Assembly (NCBI RefSeq): GCF_002934665.1 | Contig: NZ_NIRS01000002.1 | Location: 310,001 to 374,000 of the forward strand | Direction of reading: 5' to 3' | Length of the DNA stretch: 64,000 nucleotides | From: Pseudomonas laurylsulfatiphila | GTDB taxonomy: Bacteria > Pseudomonadota > Gammaproteobacteria > Pseudomonadales > Pseudomonadaceae | Part shown: positions 36,901-45,755 of the stretch, in pieces | Numbering within the stretch: position 1 is the stretch's first letter | Layout of the letters: each line of letters starts with the position of its first letter | Position numbers and translations under genes: made by a program | The notes under the pieces: generated by a model | Told to the model about the DNA's origin: nothing | Database searches by the model: none | What the model saw: the letters and a program-made list of their open reading frames with translations, nothing else

Positions 36901-38881
36901 CGGCGGTCAGTACCAGACGGTTGAACGCGTCGTTCTCGGCATCGCCACGCACGATGTGGACGAACGCGTCCTGCAACGTGTCGTTGAGCTGCTGGATGTC
37001 GAGTTCCAGGCCTTCGGCGGCAGTGAACGCGAAGTCGTGAATCCAGAATTCGCGGCCATTGCTGTGACGCAGGTGATACGGGAACTCACCCAGCACGCGC
37101 AGACCGAGGTTTTCCAGGATCGGCAGGACGTCGGACAGTGCCAACGGCGTATCGGCGTGGTACAGCTTGCAATGCAGCTGGCGCTGACCGGCGACCTGGC
37201 CCAGCGGCTGATAGAAGCTCATCACCAGCGGGTTTTTGTCGCTCAGGCTCAACAGATGCTGCATGTCGACCACAGCGGAATGCGCGGCGAAACGCTCGCG
37301 GTACCCGGCCGGGAAGCCTTTCGGGAAATCGGCCAGGACGTTGGTGCCCTGGGCTTCACCGAAGCTCTCGACGGTCAGTGCGGCGTAGTCGTCCTGCCAG
37401 CTGCGGCAGGCCTGTACCACTTCTTTTTCCAGCAGCAGCGGGTCGATGTCGAGACGGTTTTTCGGGTCGACGCGCAGGATCAACTGCACGCGGGCCAGCA
37501 CGGACTCGGAGAAGAAGGTCCAGAACTCGCAGTCGGTGGCTTTCAGGCGATCCATCAGCACTTGCTGGATCTTCTGGCGCACTTCGGTGGAGTAGATGTC
37601 GCGCGGCACGTAGGCCAGGCAGTAGCAGAAACGGCCGTACGGGTCTTTGCGCAGGAACACGCGAATCTTGTTGCGTTCCTGGATCTGCACGATCGACATC
37701 ACGGTGCTGAACAGCTCGTCCACCGGGGTCTGGAACAGATCGTCGCGCGGCAGCACTTCGAGCACCTGCGCCAGTTCCTTGCCCAGGTGAGCCTTGGCCT
37801 GGAAGCCGGAGCGGTGTTCGATTTCCTCGACCTTGCGGCGGATGTACGGGATCACCCGCACGCTCTCGCCATACACCGACGAGGTGTACAGGCCCATGAA
37901 ACGGCATTCCTTGATGACCTTGCCGTTGGCGTCGATTTCGCGGATCGACACGTAGTCCGGGTAAGCCGGACGGTGTACGCGGCTTGGGTGCGCGGCCTTG
38001 GCGAACGACAGCAGGGTCGGTTCGCGCAGGTAGTTCACGGCGTAGTCTTCGATGTGCCGGTCTTCGTTGGTCAGACCGGTGCGCAGCAGCTTGGTCAGGC
38101 CGAGGAAGGAGTTCGGGTCATATTCGATATGGCCGCCATCTGCCTGATCGACCACGGTGAACTCTTCATAGCCCAGGAAGGTGAAGTGGTTGCCCACCAG
38201 CCATTCCAGGAAGCTCTTGATTTCGTTCTTCTCGTCGCCATCGACGGCGAACTGGCTGTTGTCCAGCTTGGTCAGGATCTCCTGGACCTTGGCCTTCATC
38301 GGCTCGAAATCGCCGACGGCCACGCGGACTTCACCGAGCACCTGCTCCAGCTCTTTGCTCAGGACGTTGAGCTCGGCGGTGTTGGCGCAGCGGTCGATTT
38401 CCAGGTACATCAGCGATTCTTGCTGAATGTCGTCGCCCTGGGTGCCCTTGGGCAGGATTTCCAGCAACTCGCCCTTGCTGCCACGACGCACGCTCAGCAC
38501 GGTGGTTTGCAGGGTATGGATGCTGTAGCCCCGGCGGTTCAGCTCGGTACGCACCGAGTCCACCAGGAATGGCAGGTCGTGGTGCAGCACTTCGACCGCC
38601 GTGTGGGTCGACTGCCAGCCGTGGCGTTCGTAATCGGGGTTGAAGACGCGCACTTGCGGTTGCGCGTGATCGAAGCGCTCAAGCAGGCGCCATGCAGAAA
38701 GGGTGCAGCCAGTAAGGTCGGACAACCGACGCTGGGTCAGCTCGTCAAGGGAAATGATGCCGAAGAATTGTTCAGCGAACAGCGCCACTTGTGGCAGTGC
38801 CTGTTCACTGATGTGCTGCGCCAGTGCCGCTTGCAGTTGGTGCTGGAAGTCGGCTTTGCTGGCTGCGGTGAAGAACGCCAT
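33986..38881 (-). CDS. gdhB: Large NAD-dependent glutamate dehydrogenase
   Basis: 1631 residues from ATG 38881, which has GGAG upstream; sixteen extra residues are possible from an earlier ATG. The length and multi-domain build (long N-terminal regulatory part, then the catalytic core around the GIACYRIFISGLLDITD and VVGVGDMAGDVFGNG segments, then a C-terminal part) match the ~180 kDa class of NAD-GDH. The reaction is glutamate + NAD+ to 2-oxoglutarate + ammonia, in the cytoplasm, used for glutamate and arginine catabolism. The gene looks whole. A nearly full-length open frame on the opposite strand is a GC-skew shadow. Confidence 0.95.
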   Translation of the reverse strand: MAFFTAASKADFQHQLQAALAQHISEQALPQVALFAEQFFGIISLDELTQRRLSDLTGCTLSAWRLLERFDHAQPQVRVFNPDYERHGWQSTHTAVEVLHHDLPFLVDSVRTELNRRGYSIHTLQTTVLSVRRGSKGELLEILPKGTQGDDIQQESLMYLEIDRCANTAELNVLSKELEQVLGEVRVAVGDFEPMKAKVQEILTKLDNSQFAVDGDEKNEIKSFLEWLVGNHFTFLGYEEFTVVDQADGGHIEYDPNSFLGLTKLLRTGLTNEDRHIEDYAVNYLREPTLLSFAKAAHPSRVHRPAYPDYVSIREIDANGKVIKECRFMGLYTSSVYGESVRVIPYIRRKVEEIEHRSGFQAKAHLGKELAQVLEVLPRDDLFQTPVDELFSTVMSIVQIQERNKIRVFLRKDPYGRFCYCLAYVPRDIYSTEVRQKIQQVLMDRLKATDCEFWTFFSESVLARVQLILRVDPKNRLDIDPLLLEKEVVQACRSWQDDYAALTVESFGEAQGTNVLADFPKGFPAGYRERFAAHSAVVDMQHLLSLSDKNPLVMSFYQPLGQVAGQRQLHCKLYHADTPLALSDVLPILENLGLRVLGEFPYHLRHSNGREFWIHDFAFTAAEGLELDIQQLNDTLQDAFVHIVRGDAENDAFNRLVLTAGLPWRDVALLRAYARYLKQIRLGFDLGYIASTLNNHTDIARELTRLFKTRFYLARKLTSDDLDDKQQRLEHAILSALDDVQVLNEDRILRRYLDLIKATLRTNFYQTDANGHNKSYFSFKFNPHLIPELPKPVPKFEIFVYSPRVEGVHLRFGNVARGGLRWSDREEDFRTEVLGLVKAQQVKNSVIVPVGAKGGFLPRRLPLGGSRDEIAAEGIACYRIFISGLLDITDNLKDGALVPPANVVRHDDDDPYLVVAADKGTATFSDIANGIAIDYGFWLGDAFASGGSAGYDHKKMGITAKGAWVGVQRHFRERGINVQEDSITVVGVGDMAGDVFGNGLLMSDKLQLVAAFNHLHIFIDPNPEPASSFAERQRLFDLPRSAWSDYDTSIMSEGGGIFSRSAKSIAISPQMKERFDIEADKLTPTELLNALLKAPVDLLWNGGIGTYVKASSESHADVGDKANDALRVNGNELRCKVVGEGGNLGMTQLGRVEFGLNGGGSNTDFIDNAGGVDCSDHEVNIKILLNEVVQAGDMTDKQRNQLLASMTDEVGGLVLGNNYKQTQALSLAARRALPRIAEYKRLMNDLEGRGKLDRAIEFLPSEEAINERVAQGHGLTRAELSVLISYSKIDLKEQLLGSLVPDDDYLTRDMETAFPPTLVSKFSVAMRRHRLKREIVSTQIANDLVNHMGITFVQRLKESTGMSPANVAGAYVIVRDIFHLPHWFRQIENLDYQVSADVQLELMDELMRLGRRATRWFLRARRNEQNAARDVAHFGPHLKELGLKLDELLSGEIRETWQRRYQAYVEAGVPELLARMVAGTSHLYTLLPIIEASDVTGQDPAEVAKAYFAVGSALDITWYMQQISALPVENNWQALAREAFRDDVDWQQRAITISVLQQGDGTQDVETRLSLWMAQHESMIERWRAMLVEIRAASGTDYAMYAVANRELLDLALSGQAVVPAAVAAELEPAA

Positions 38882-39476
38882 CTGTGGTACTCCGCTTGGG
38901 CTTGTTATTGATGAAAGCGTCGCGTGCAAAACCCCTGTTCGGGGTTACCCGTCACCCTGCTCCTGATTCTCGGGCAGAGGAAACAGGGTGACAGGTGGGT
39001 GAAGCTGGACGAGACACTCGGGTCACATTCACCTTCCGTGAATGGGCATCTGCAAAAACGACTGGCCACGGGTTGCTCCAATGTCTTTACAGGTATCCAT
39101 TGGTTGCGCAGCTTAACCAGTGCGGCAAGGCCCGTGCTTGCGGTGCTGCGACATATTCGGTCATCGGCACGCTGCTCAAGGCACGCGCATCGAACAACAC
39201 TAGCAGTCGTACAGGAAAATGACGGCTTTGCGCCCGGATTTACGGGACCTTCGTACCAGAAATGACCGGTAACACACTGGGTGTTCGCTACATGAGCTTG
39301 ACCGCTCGGACGAGCACAGTTTTTTTTTGGGGGGGGGGGTGAGGCTTGGCGGCGTCAGGTGCGGTGATCAACGAAGATGAGCGGGTCAAAGGTGCCAGTG
39401 AGCACGGGTCCTTCAGTGCTCACTGGAAGTTCAAGATTTCGGCAGAGACCACAACACATGCCCTGCAAGTACCTTG
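38882..39476. other. Intergenic region 5' of NAD-GDH and 3' of subtilase gene
   Basis: Holds the GDH promoter side, a short ATTCAC/GTGAAT-type repeat near 39030, and a homopolymer pair of nine T then eleven G at 39320-39339. No gene with a ribosome site is supported. The open frame at 38924-39265 is not coding by codon pattern. Confidence 0.55.
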
Positions 39477-41315
39477 TTATGGGCAATCAACCCCTGGGTG
39501 CCAAGGCTGTCCAAACGGAGCTGAATAGAGATCCGGTGGCTTATTGACGCTCTTGTAGTTTTGTTTGTATTTTTTCCCTTTGTGCGCCACCTCTTCGTCA
39601 TAAGTTACATATTTTTTGCCGGCATCCCAGGCCGGGATCTCGCCGCACTCACCTCCCCCGGCAGGTGCTTTGATATTGATATGCTCAGTTAGCGTAAGGG
39701 TATGCGTGCCATCAGAAACGGCTACAGAAAGGGTACCTCTAGTATCCGCAGTGACTGTCGGCGCTGTGAAGGACATCGTTTCCGTACTACCTATCGGAGG
39801 CGCGAATCTGGTGGCGGTCCAAAGATAATTCAGGGGCTTGTTTGCTGGAGACCCCGCATAGACATGTGCGCTGAATATCTCGCCCGATGCGACTTCCTCT
39901 GGCACGGCAAGCCGTCCTGTAGGCGGTTTGTCCTCCAACATTTTCTTGATTGCGACCTCCAGATCGGGTTGAACGCCTATTTCTGTACTATCGCCGTTGA
40001 TCTGCGGGTAGCCTGTTTCGACGAGGAGTTTACGGAGTTCTTTCGGTGGAATATTGCCTAGTCCCTTGGCGCGAGCTACTCCTTGTAACGAGGCAACAAC
40101 ACCGGCAATGATTGGGTTCGCTGAAGAGGTGCCGCTAAACGTATGCGTATAGTTCGTGGTTGGATTGCTCACACTCCATGTCGTCGTTGTGACATTGCGA
40201 CCCCAACTAAACAAATCGACGCGACTTCCATATTCGGAAAAGCTCGCTCTAAGGCCAGTTTTTGGGTCAACAGCCCCCGCATAAATTGCACCGCTATCGA
40301 AAGCATTACGATCATAGTAACCATTGAAAAATGGATGATCCAAATTTATATTGCCATTCGCCGCAGCCAACACCACATGCACGCCTTTTTCTTCAACAAG
40401 ATAAGTAATAATATCGCGCACTGTTCTATTATCTTCGATCGGCACAAAACAGTTAACCGTGCAGCCAACCTCACTAAAAGGCTCCTTTTTTCTGATATGA
40501 ACACCTATCTGCACTACATCACCCTCACGTAGCTTATCCGCCAACTGGAGCAATCTATCCGTACCCCAGTGCAAATAACCCAACTTGGCACGGGGAACAA
40601 TCCCGGTAGTGCCAAAACCATTTTGCTGTGATGCAATAATGCCTGCACTGGCCGTGTCATGAGCGCCTGTTACGGCCCCGACATCAATTTCCAAATTGGC
40701 TTTTGGTAAATCAACATGCTCCTCCGCCCAACGATTTACTTCTGCGGAGACCACTTGCATGTCCTGACCTCTGCCACCCAAAACTTTCCAGGCTTCAACC
40801 GCGTTCACGCCACCAATCTTATAAGGGGTTACTGTAGCTTTGCCTTGCAGATAGTTTTGTTGACCCGTGAAATCAGGAATACTTTTGCGTGCGAGCTTTT
40901 TAATAGGCTTACCATTATCTTCATGCATCCCTTCTACACGGGGCTCAAATTCGGCGCTTTCGACCAAAGGACTCTGTCTTAATTTATCAAGCAATGACTC
41001 AGCCTGATTTTCAGTCAGTTTGTGGGTATCAACCATGAAGTAACGATCCAATCGATGCCTCTGCAGTGCCTGTAACTGGGCATTGGTTCTCTCTCGGGAA
41101 GCCGGAACCAGCGGCCGTATATCAGGCACAAGAAGCTTGAGTGCCTTTAACGATTCATCACTGGAGCCTTGTTGCCTGTGACTTTCCGAAGATAAAACAC
41201 CGCGTTTAACCAATATCATCACACTCGAATAATCAGGAGTGGCCGCACTCACCAGCAAAGGCAACGAAGCAACACAGAACAACATAGCACCCAGCCATTT
41301 ATTCATCGACTTCAT
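39477..41315 (-). CDS. Subtilase-like S8 protein with chitin-binding-type C-terminus
   Basis: 612 residues from ATG 41315 (GAGGTGTAGAC upstream); the frame opens earlier at a TTG. Signal peptide to about residue 25, then a likely propeptide. The S8 core keeps His219 (GAHDTASAG), Asn320 of the oxyanion hole (AAANGN) and Ser397 (SGTSSANP). The segment where the catalytic Asp should sit reads VVSAEVNRW: the Asp is absent, though Glu192 is nearby. The C-terminal ~50 residues (AWDAGKKYVTYDEEVAHKG, closing with WHPGVDC) match the carbohydrate-binding CBM5/12 pattern. Likely secreted; activity is in doubt. AT-richer than neighbours. Confidence 0.8.
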   Translation of the reverse strand: MKSMNKWLGAMLFCVASLPLLVSAATPDYSSVMILVKRGVLSSESHRQQGSSDESLKALKLLVPDIRPLVPASRERTNAQLQALQRHRLDRYFMVDTHKLTENQAESLLDKLRQSPLVESAEFEPRVEGMHEDNGKPIKKLARKSIPDFTGQQNYLQGKATVTPYKIGGVNAVEAWKVLGGRGQDMQVVSAEVNRWAEEHVDLPKANLEIDVGAVTGAHDTASAGIIASQQNGFGTTGIVPRAKLGYLHWGTDRLLQLADKLREGDVVQIGVHIRKKEPFSEVGCTVNCFVPIEDNRTVRDIITYLVEEKGVHVVLAAANGNINLDHPFFNGYYDRNAFDSGAIYAGAVDPKTGLRASFSEYGSRVDLFSWGRNVTTTTWSVSNPTTNYTHTFSGTSSANPIIAGVVASLQGVARAKGLGNIPPKELRKLLVETGYPQINGDSTEIGVQPDLEVAIKKMLEDKPPTGRLAVPEEVASGEIFSAHVYAGSPANKPLNYLWTATRFAPPIGSTETMSFTAPTVTADTRGTLSVAVSDGTHTLTLTEHINIKAPAGGGECGEIPAWDAGKKYVTYDEEVAHKGKKYKQNYKSVNKPPDLYSAPFGQPWHPGVDCP

Positions 41316-41656
41316 GTCTACACCTCGCAACTGTTGCAAAAATCAATAAAGCACTTTCCAGCAACACCAACACTGGCCCATGCAATACAGAACAAACTCG
41401 ACTGCTATTCATCGATTGCTCGGCCTACAGTGAATGCTGCAAACCGAAGAGTGGCTACTGTCAAAATTTACAGTGCCGACGACTGGTCACACTTTTCTAA
41501 TCCTTGGTACTTACACTGAAGACAATTGCCCAGAGAAGTGTCGTTGTTGTTGCTATCGCTACGCAAAAGGACCTGTAGCCGAGCAGGTTTTTTTAAAGGC
41601 TGGCAGAATTGTGCCTTTGTCTGACTTCGCAGCGCTCGTCGAGCCAGGAAATCCCC
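41316..41656. other. Intergenic region 5' of subtilase and of acidic protein
   Basis: Divergent promoter region, AT-richer than the flanks. No ORF with a ribosome site or family resemblance was found in it. Confidence 0.5.
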
Positions 41657-42010
41657 ATGAAAATGAAAACCGCCCTTTTGATCGTCAACCCGTGCGATGA
41701 CGAAGAAGACAATATGGCCATGCTCTGCTGCCATAGCGACAACGGCGAAATGTTCCTGATGAGCCGTTACCCGGATGAAGACGAACTGGAAATCACCCTC
41801 GACGGCGAGCCTTCGACCCTGGAGGGCGTGAAAGTCACCCTGAGCCCTTCCCTGCTGAAGATTGAAATTGCGGCGGCAGATGCCGATGCGCTCAATGGGG
41901 ATGATGTGCTGGAGATCACCTTTGATGCCGACATGACGGATCTGGCTGAAGTGGAAGAAACCTTGCAGAACATTCTCAAGGGTACTGGCACCTATATCAG
42001 CCAGATTTAA
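41657..42010 (+). CDS. Small acidic protein of unknown function
   Basis: 117 residues from ATG 41657 (CAGGAA, 8 nt spacing). Cys-containing start NPCDDEEDNMAMLCCHSD, then a strongly acidic body with regular strand-turn pattern (YPDEDELEITLDGEP, ILKGTGTYISQI). No signal peptide or membrane segment. I do not recognise a family. Followed directly by a REPIN, so probably a single-gene unit. Confidence 0.78.
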   Translation: MKMKTALLIVNPCDDEEDNMAMLCCHSDNGEMFLMSRYPDEDELEITLDGEPSTLEGVKVTLSPSLLKIEIAAADADALNGDDVLEITFDADMTDLAEVEETLQNILKGTGTYISQI

Positions 42011-42022
42011 GGTGTTTGATCT

Positions 42023-42104
42023 GCCCTCATCGCGAGCAGGCTCGCTCCTACAATTGATCGTCGTACACCGTCAATGTAGGAGCGAGCCTGCTCGCGATAG
42101 GGCC
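42023..42104. repeat. REPIN upstream of operon copy B
   Basis: Inverted pair CATCGCGAGCAGGCTCGCTC/GAGCGAGCCTGCTCGCGATA between the acidic protein and MoxR copy B. Unlike copy A, no REPIN lies inside the copy B genes. Confidence 0.9.
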
Positions 42105-42279
42105 GGCACAGCCACCCAATCACTCCCCAGCTACGAAAATCCAGCAATCGCCCCAACCATTTCCCGCACTTTGCGCAAAATGCCGTTAGTCGCCGCCCCC
42201 CGCGATGGATTAAAGTAACGCCCCCAGCCCTGGCGTATGTCGAACGTCCTCGGCCACCCTTTTGCAGGAACAGTCATCG

Positions 42280-43239
42280 ATGGAACATCGTGAAGCGCTG
42301 CTCGCGCTGCGAACCTTTCTTTCAACGCAGATTCTCGGCCAGGAAAAACTCATCGAGCGCTTGCTCATTGCCCTGCTCGCCGACGGCCACATGCTGGTCG
42401 AAGGCGCCCCTGGCCTGGCCAAGACCAAGGCCATCAAAGAACTCGCCGAAGGCATCGAGGCCCAGTTCCACCGGATCCAGTTCACCCCCGACCTGTTGCC
42501 GGCCGACATTACCGGTACGGAAATCTACCGCCCGGAAACCGGCAGCTTCGTGTTCCAGCAAGGTCCGATCTTCCACAACCTGGTACTGGCGGACGAAATC
42601 AACCGCGCCCCGGCCAAGGTTCAGTCGGCCTTGCTCGAGGCCATGGGCGAGCGGCAAGTCAGTGTCGGGCGCAGCACCTATGAGCTGTCGCCGCTGTTCC
42701 TGGTGATGGCCACGCAAAACCCCATCGAGCAAGAAGGTACCTATCCGCTGCCGGAAGCCCAACTTGACCGGTTCCTGATGCACGTGAAAATCGGTTTTCC
42801 CGATGCCACGGTTGAGCGTCGGATTCTGCAGCAAGCCCGTGGAGAAGCACTGAACGGCGAAGCGAAGCCTGAGCGTCGGGTGACTCAACAGACGATTTTT
42901 GTCGCGCGCAAGGAAATCCTCGGCTTGTACATGGCCGACGCCGTGGAGGAATACCTGGTGCAGCTGGTCATGGCCACCCGCATCCCGGCCAAGTTCGACC
43001 CGGAGATGGCCGAGTGGATCGCCTATGGCGCCAGCCCTCGCGGTTCGATTGCCCTGGACCGCTGCGCCCGCGCCCACGCCTGGCTGGCCGGCCGCGACTT
43101 CGTCAGCCCGGAAGACATCCAGGCCGTGCTGTTTGACGTGTTGCGCCATCGCATCATTCTTTCTTTTGAAGCCGAAGCCGCTGGCATCGATCAGGACCGG
43201 GTGGTCCAGCGGATTCTCGACGTCGTAGCCGTCGCTTGA
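42280..43239 (+). CDS. MoxR-family AAA+ ATPase (operon copy B)
   Basis: 319 residues from ATG 42280 (AGGAA upstream). P-loop GAPGLAKT at residues 42-49, with the first Gly present, unlike copy A. Walker B VLADEIN, sensor ATQNP and EQEGTYPLPEAQLDRF all intact. First gene of a six-gene operon with the same order as copy A. Role: chaperone-like ATPase for VWA partner proteins; target unknown. Divergence from copy A is considerable across the C-terminal third. Confidence 0.93.
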   Translation: MEHREALLALRTFLSTQILGQEKLIERLLIALLADGHMLVEGAPGLAKTKAIKELAEGIEAQFHRIQFTPDLLPADITGTEIYRPETGSFVFQQGPIFHNLVLADEINRAPAKVQSALLEAMGERQVSVGRSTYELSPLFLVMATQNPIEQEGTYPLPEAQLDRFLMHVKIGFPDATVERRILQQARGEALNGEAKPERRVTQQTIFVARKEILGLYMADAVEEYLVQLVMATRIPAKFDPEMAEWIAYGASPRGSIALDRCARAHAWLAGRDFVSPEDIQAVLFDVLRHRIILSFEAEAAGIDQDRVVQRILDVVAVA

Positions 43240-43244
43240 CCCCG

Positions 43245-44189
43245 ATGAACGCCAGCCTGCCGCCCGAGCCGGGCATCCGTGTCAGCCTCGCCGACCTGAT
43301 CGAGATGCGCCATCGCGTGCGTGAAGTGCAATTGTTTTCCACGCCGAGCCAGCGCAGCCCGCTGATCGGCCTGCACCACTCCAAACTGCGCGGACGTGGC
43401 GTCGACTTCGATCAGGTGCGGGTCTATCAGGCCGGCGACGATGTGCGCACCATTGACTGGCGCGTGACGGCCCGTACCCAGGAACCCCACACCAAGCTGT
43501 TCCACGAAGAACGTGAGCGACCGATCTTCATCATGGTCGAACAAAGCCGCCGGCTGTTTTTCGGCTCGGGCCTGATGTTCAAGTCGGTGCTCGCCGCCCA
43601 AGCCGCAAGCCTGATCGGTTGGGCCGCCCTGGGGCACAACGACCGGGTCGGCGGGCTGGTGTATGGCGACAACGAGCACTACGAAATCAAGCCTCGGCGC
43701 AGCAAACAAAGCCTGCTGCAGTTGCTCAACCGGCTGGTGCGGGTCAATCAGTCGCTCAACAGCGAAAGCGAGCCGGACCGCGACGCCTTTGGCATTGCCC
43801 TGCGCCGCGCCCGGGAAGTGTCGCGCCCTGGCAGCCTGGTGATCGTGATCTGTGACGAACGCGCCCTTTCGGACAGCGCAGAGCAACAGCTGAGCCTGTT
43901 ATCGCGCCACTGCGACCTGTTGCTGCTGCCGTTGTCCGATCCGCTGGACCATGCCCTTCCCGCCGCCGGCCTGTTACGTTTCGCCGAACGCGGCGCGCAA
44001 CTGGAGCTCGACACGCTGAATTTCGACCTGCGCCAGACTTACCGGGCCCAGGCCGAAGCACGTATCGCTCGCTGGGAACTGCTCGCGCAGAAGCTACGGG
44101 TGCTGATGATGCCGTTGAGCACCCAGAGCGAGATGGTCGAGCAACTGCGCGAATACCTGAACCCACAGAAACCGGGGAAAGGCCGATGA
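43245..44189 (+). CDS. DUF58 protein (operon copy B)
   Basis: 314 residues from ATG 43245; a TTG at 43236 in the same frame is also open and overlaps the MoxR stop. The hallmark RGRGVDFDQVRVYQAGDD leads to VRTIDW, and ERERPIFIMVEQS follows. The C-terminal region is VWA-like. No strong ribosome site is seen, so coupling to the MoxR gene is likely. Overlaps DUF4381 by 4 nt (ATGA). Confidence 0.92.
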   Translation: MNASLPPEPGIRVSLADLIEMRHRVREVQLFSTPSQRSPLIGLHHSKLRGRGVDFDQVRVYQAGDDVRTIDWRVTARTQEPHTKLFHEERERPIFIMVEQSRRLFFGSGLMFKSVLAAQAASLIGWAALGHNDRVGGLVYGDNEHYEIKPRRSKQSLLQLLNRLVRVNQSLNSESEPDRDAFGIALRRAREVSRPGSLVIVICDERALSDSAEQQLSLLSRHCDLLLLPLSDPLDHALPAAGLLRFAERGAQLELDTLNFDLRQTYRAQAEARIARWELLAQKLRVLMMPLSTQSEMVEQLREYLNPQKPGKGR

Positions 44190-44680
44190 GCAGCCTTGAT
44201 CAACTGCAACCGCTGATATCCCCGCCACCGGTGGAATTCTGGCCTCCGGCACCGGGTTGGTGGCTGCTGCTCCTCGTGGTGCCGCTGATCGCTCTGGGCC
44301 TGTGGAAGCTGCGTCGCTTCATTCCGCAAAAACGCCCCGTGGTACGTGCCGAACAGCCGCTTGACCCGGTACGCCTTGCAGCCCTGGCCGAGCTGGCACT
44401 GATGCCCAAGCCTTATGACGGTGCGCCGGCCGGTGCCTGGCTGCAGCAACTCAACGGCCTGCTCAAGCGTCTGTGCCGCAACCACTATCCCTACAGTCAG
44501 AGCCATACTCTCAACGGCCGCAAATGGCTGGCGTTCCTCGACAATCGCTGCCCGGCGGCCGGCCTGACCCGCTGGATGGTGCTCGTGGAAGGCGCCTACA
44601 AACCCGAATGCAAACTCGACGACAAGGCCATAGCCGGCCTGACCCAAGCCGTCGATACGTGGATTCGCAAACATGTTTGA
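44186..44680 (+). CDS. DUF4381 membrane protein (operon copy B)
   Basis: 164 residues. One helix (about 26-46) after a PPPVEFWPPAPGWW segment, then basic residues and LLKRLCRNHYP followed by LNGRKWLAFLDN. This is the uninterrupted form against which the REPIN insertion in the copy A gene can be judged. ATG overlaps the DUF58 stop; the 3' end overlaps the next gene by 8 nt. Confidence 0.92.
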   Translation: MSSLDQLQPLISPPPVEFWPPAPGWWLLLLVVPLIALGLWKLRRFIPQKRPVVRAEQPLDPVRLAALAELALMPKPYDGAPAGAWLQQLNGLLKRLCRNHYPYSQSHTLNGRKWLAFLDNRCPAAGLTRWMVLVEGAYKPECKLDDKAIAGLTQAVDTWIRKHV

Positions 44681-45755
44681 ATTCGCCTGGCCGTGGATTT
44701 TTGCCCTTGCGCCGCTGCCGTGGCTGATGCGCATCGTATTGCCGGTGGCCGACAGTGGTGAACCGGCACTCAAGGTCAGCTTCCTCAGCGATCTGGAAGG
44801 CCTCGCCGGGCGACGCGCCCGGGCCAACCTGCCAGCCTGGCGCCAGCAGGCACCGTTCATTCTGCTGTGGCTGTTGCTGCTGGTCGCGGCGGCTCGCCCG
44901 CAGTGGCTCGGCGAACCCCTGCCGATTGCCGCCAGCGGCCGTGACCTGCTGGTGGCAGTGGACGTTTCCGGGTCCATGGATTTCCCTGACATGCAATGGC
45001 AGGACGAAGACATCAGTCGCCTGTCACTGGTCCAGCATCTGCTCGGAGACTTTCTCGAAAGCCGCGAAGGTGACCGGGTCGGGCTGATCCTGTTCGGCAG
45101 CCAGGCCTACCTGCAGGCACCGCTGACCTTCGACCGCCACACCGTGCGCGTCTGGCTCGATGAGGCGCGCATCGGCATCGCCGGCAAAAACACCGCCATC
45201 GGCGATGCCATCGGTTTGGCCCTCAAACGCCTGCGTTTGCGTCCGGCCACCAGCCGCGTGCTGATTCTGGTGACCGACGGCGCCAACAATGGTGGTGAAA
45301 TCGACCCGCTCACCGCTGCGCGACTCGCCGCCAAGGAAGGCGTGAAAATCTACCCGATCGGCATCGGCGCCGATCCGGAGCAAAGTGGCACGGTCGGCTT
45401 TCTCGGCGTCAATCCGAGCCTGGACCTGGACGAACCGTCCCTCAAGGCCATCGCCGAGGCCACGGGTGGCCAGTATTTCCGTGCTCGCGACGGCAAAGAG
45501 CTGCAGGCAATCAAGGACACCCTGGACCAACTGGAGCCCGTGGCCCAGCAACCCACCCAGGCCCGCCCGACCCAAGCGCTGTACCACTGGCCACTGGCCC
45601 TGGCGCTGTGGTTGAGCATGCTCCTGGTGGCCCCCGTGCTCTGGCCGGACAACCCCTTGCAACGCCTGTTTACCAAGGATCTGTTCTTGCAAACCCAACT
45701 GCTGCCTGACTGGCGCCAGCGTCTCAAACGCTTGCGCCTGCGGAGGCGTCGATGA
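44673..45755 (+). CDS. VWA-domain membrane protein, BatA-like (operon copy B)
   Basis: 360 residues. N-terminal helices (about 5-25 and 60-76), VWA domain with an intact MIDAS (D97-V-S99-G-S101), GKNTAIGDAIG, and VTDGANNGG. A C-terminal helix near residue 305-325 is followed by a basic tail (RLKRLRLRRRR). The gene overlaps its neighbours on both sides. Similar to the copy A gene at 9274 but with a longer tail. Confidence 0.92.
   Translation: MFEFAWPWIFALAPLPWLMRIVLPVADSGEPALKVSFLSDLEGLAGRRARANLPAWRQQAPFILLWLLLLVAAARPQWLGEPLPIAASGRDLLVAVDVSGSMDFPDMQWQDEDISRLSLVQHLLGDFLESREGDRVGLILFGSQAYLQAPLTFDRHTVRVWLDEARIGIAGKNTAIGDAIGLALKRLRLRPATSRVLILVTDGANNGGEIDPLTAARLAAKEGVKIYPIGIGADPEQSGTVGFLGVNPSLDLDEPSLKAIAEATGGQYFRARDGKELQAIKDTLDQLEPVAQQPTQARPTQALYHWPLALALWLSMLLVAPVLWPDNPLQRLFTKDLFLQTQLLPDWRQRLKRLRLRRRR

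Noticed and set aside
34034..38911. A 1625-codon open frame on the plus strand opposite NAD-GDH
   Set aside because: It is the complement-frame shadow of a very long GC-rich gene. It has no ribosome site, and the reverse strand clearly encodes NAD-GDH motifs.
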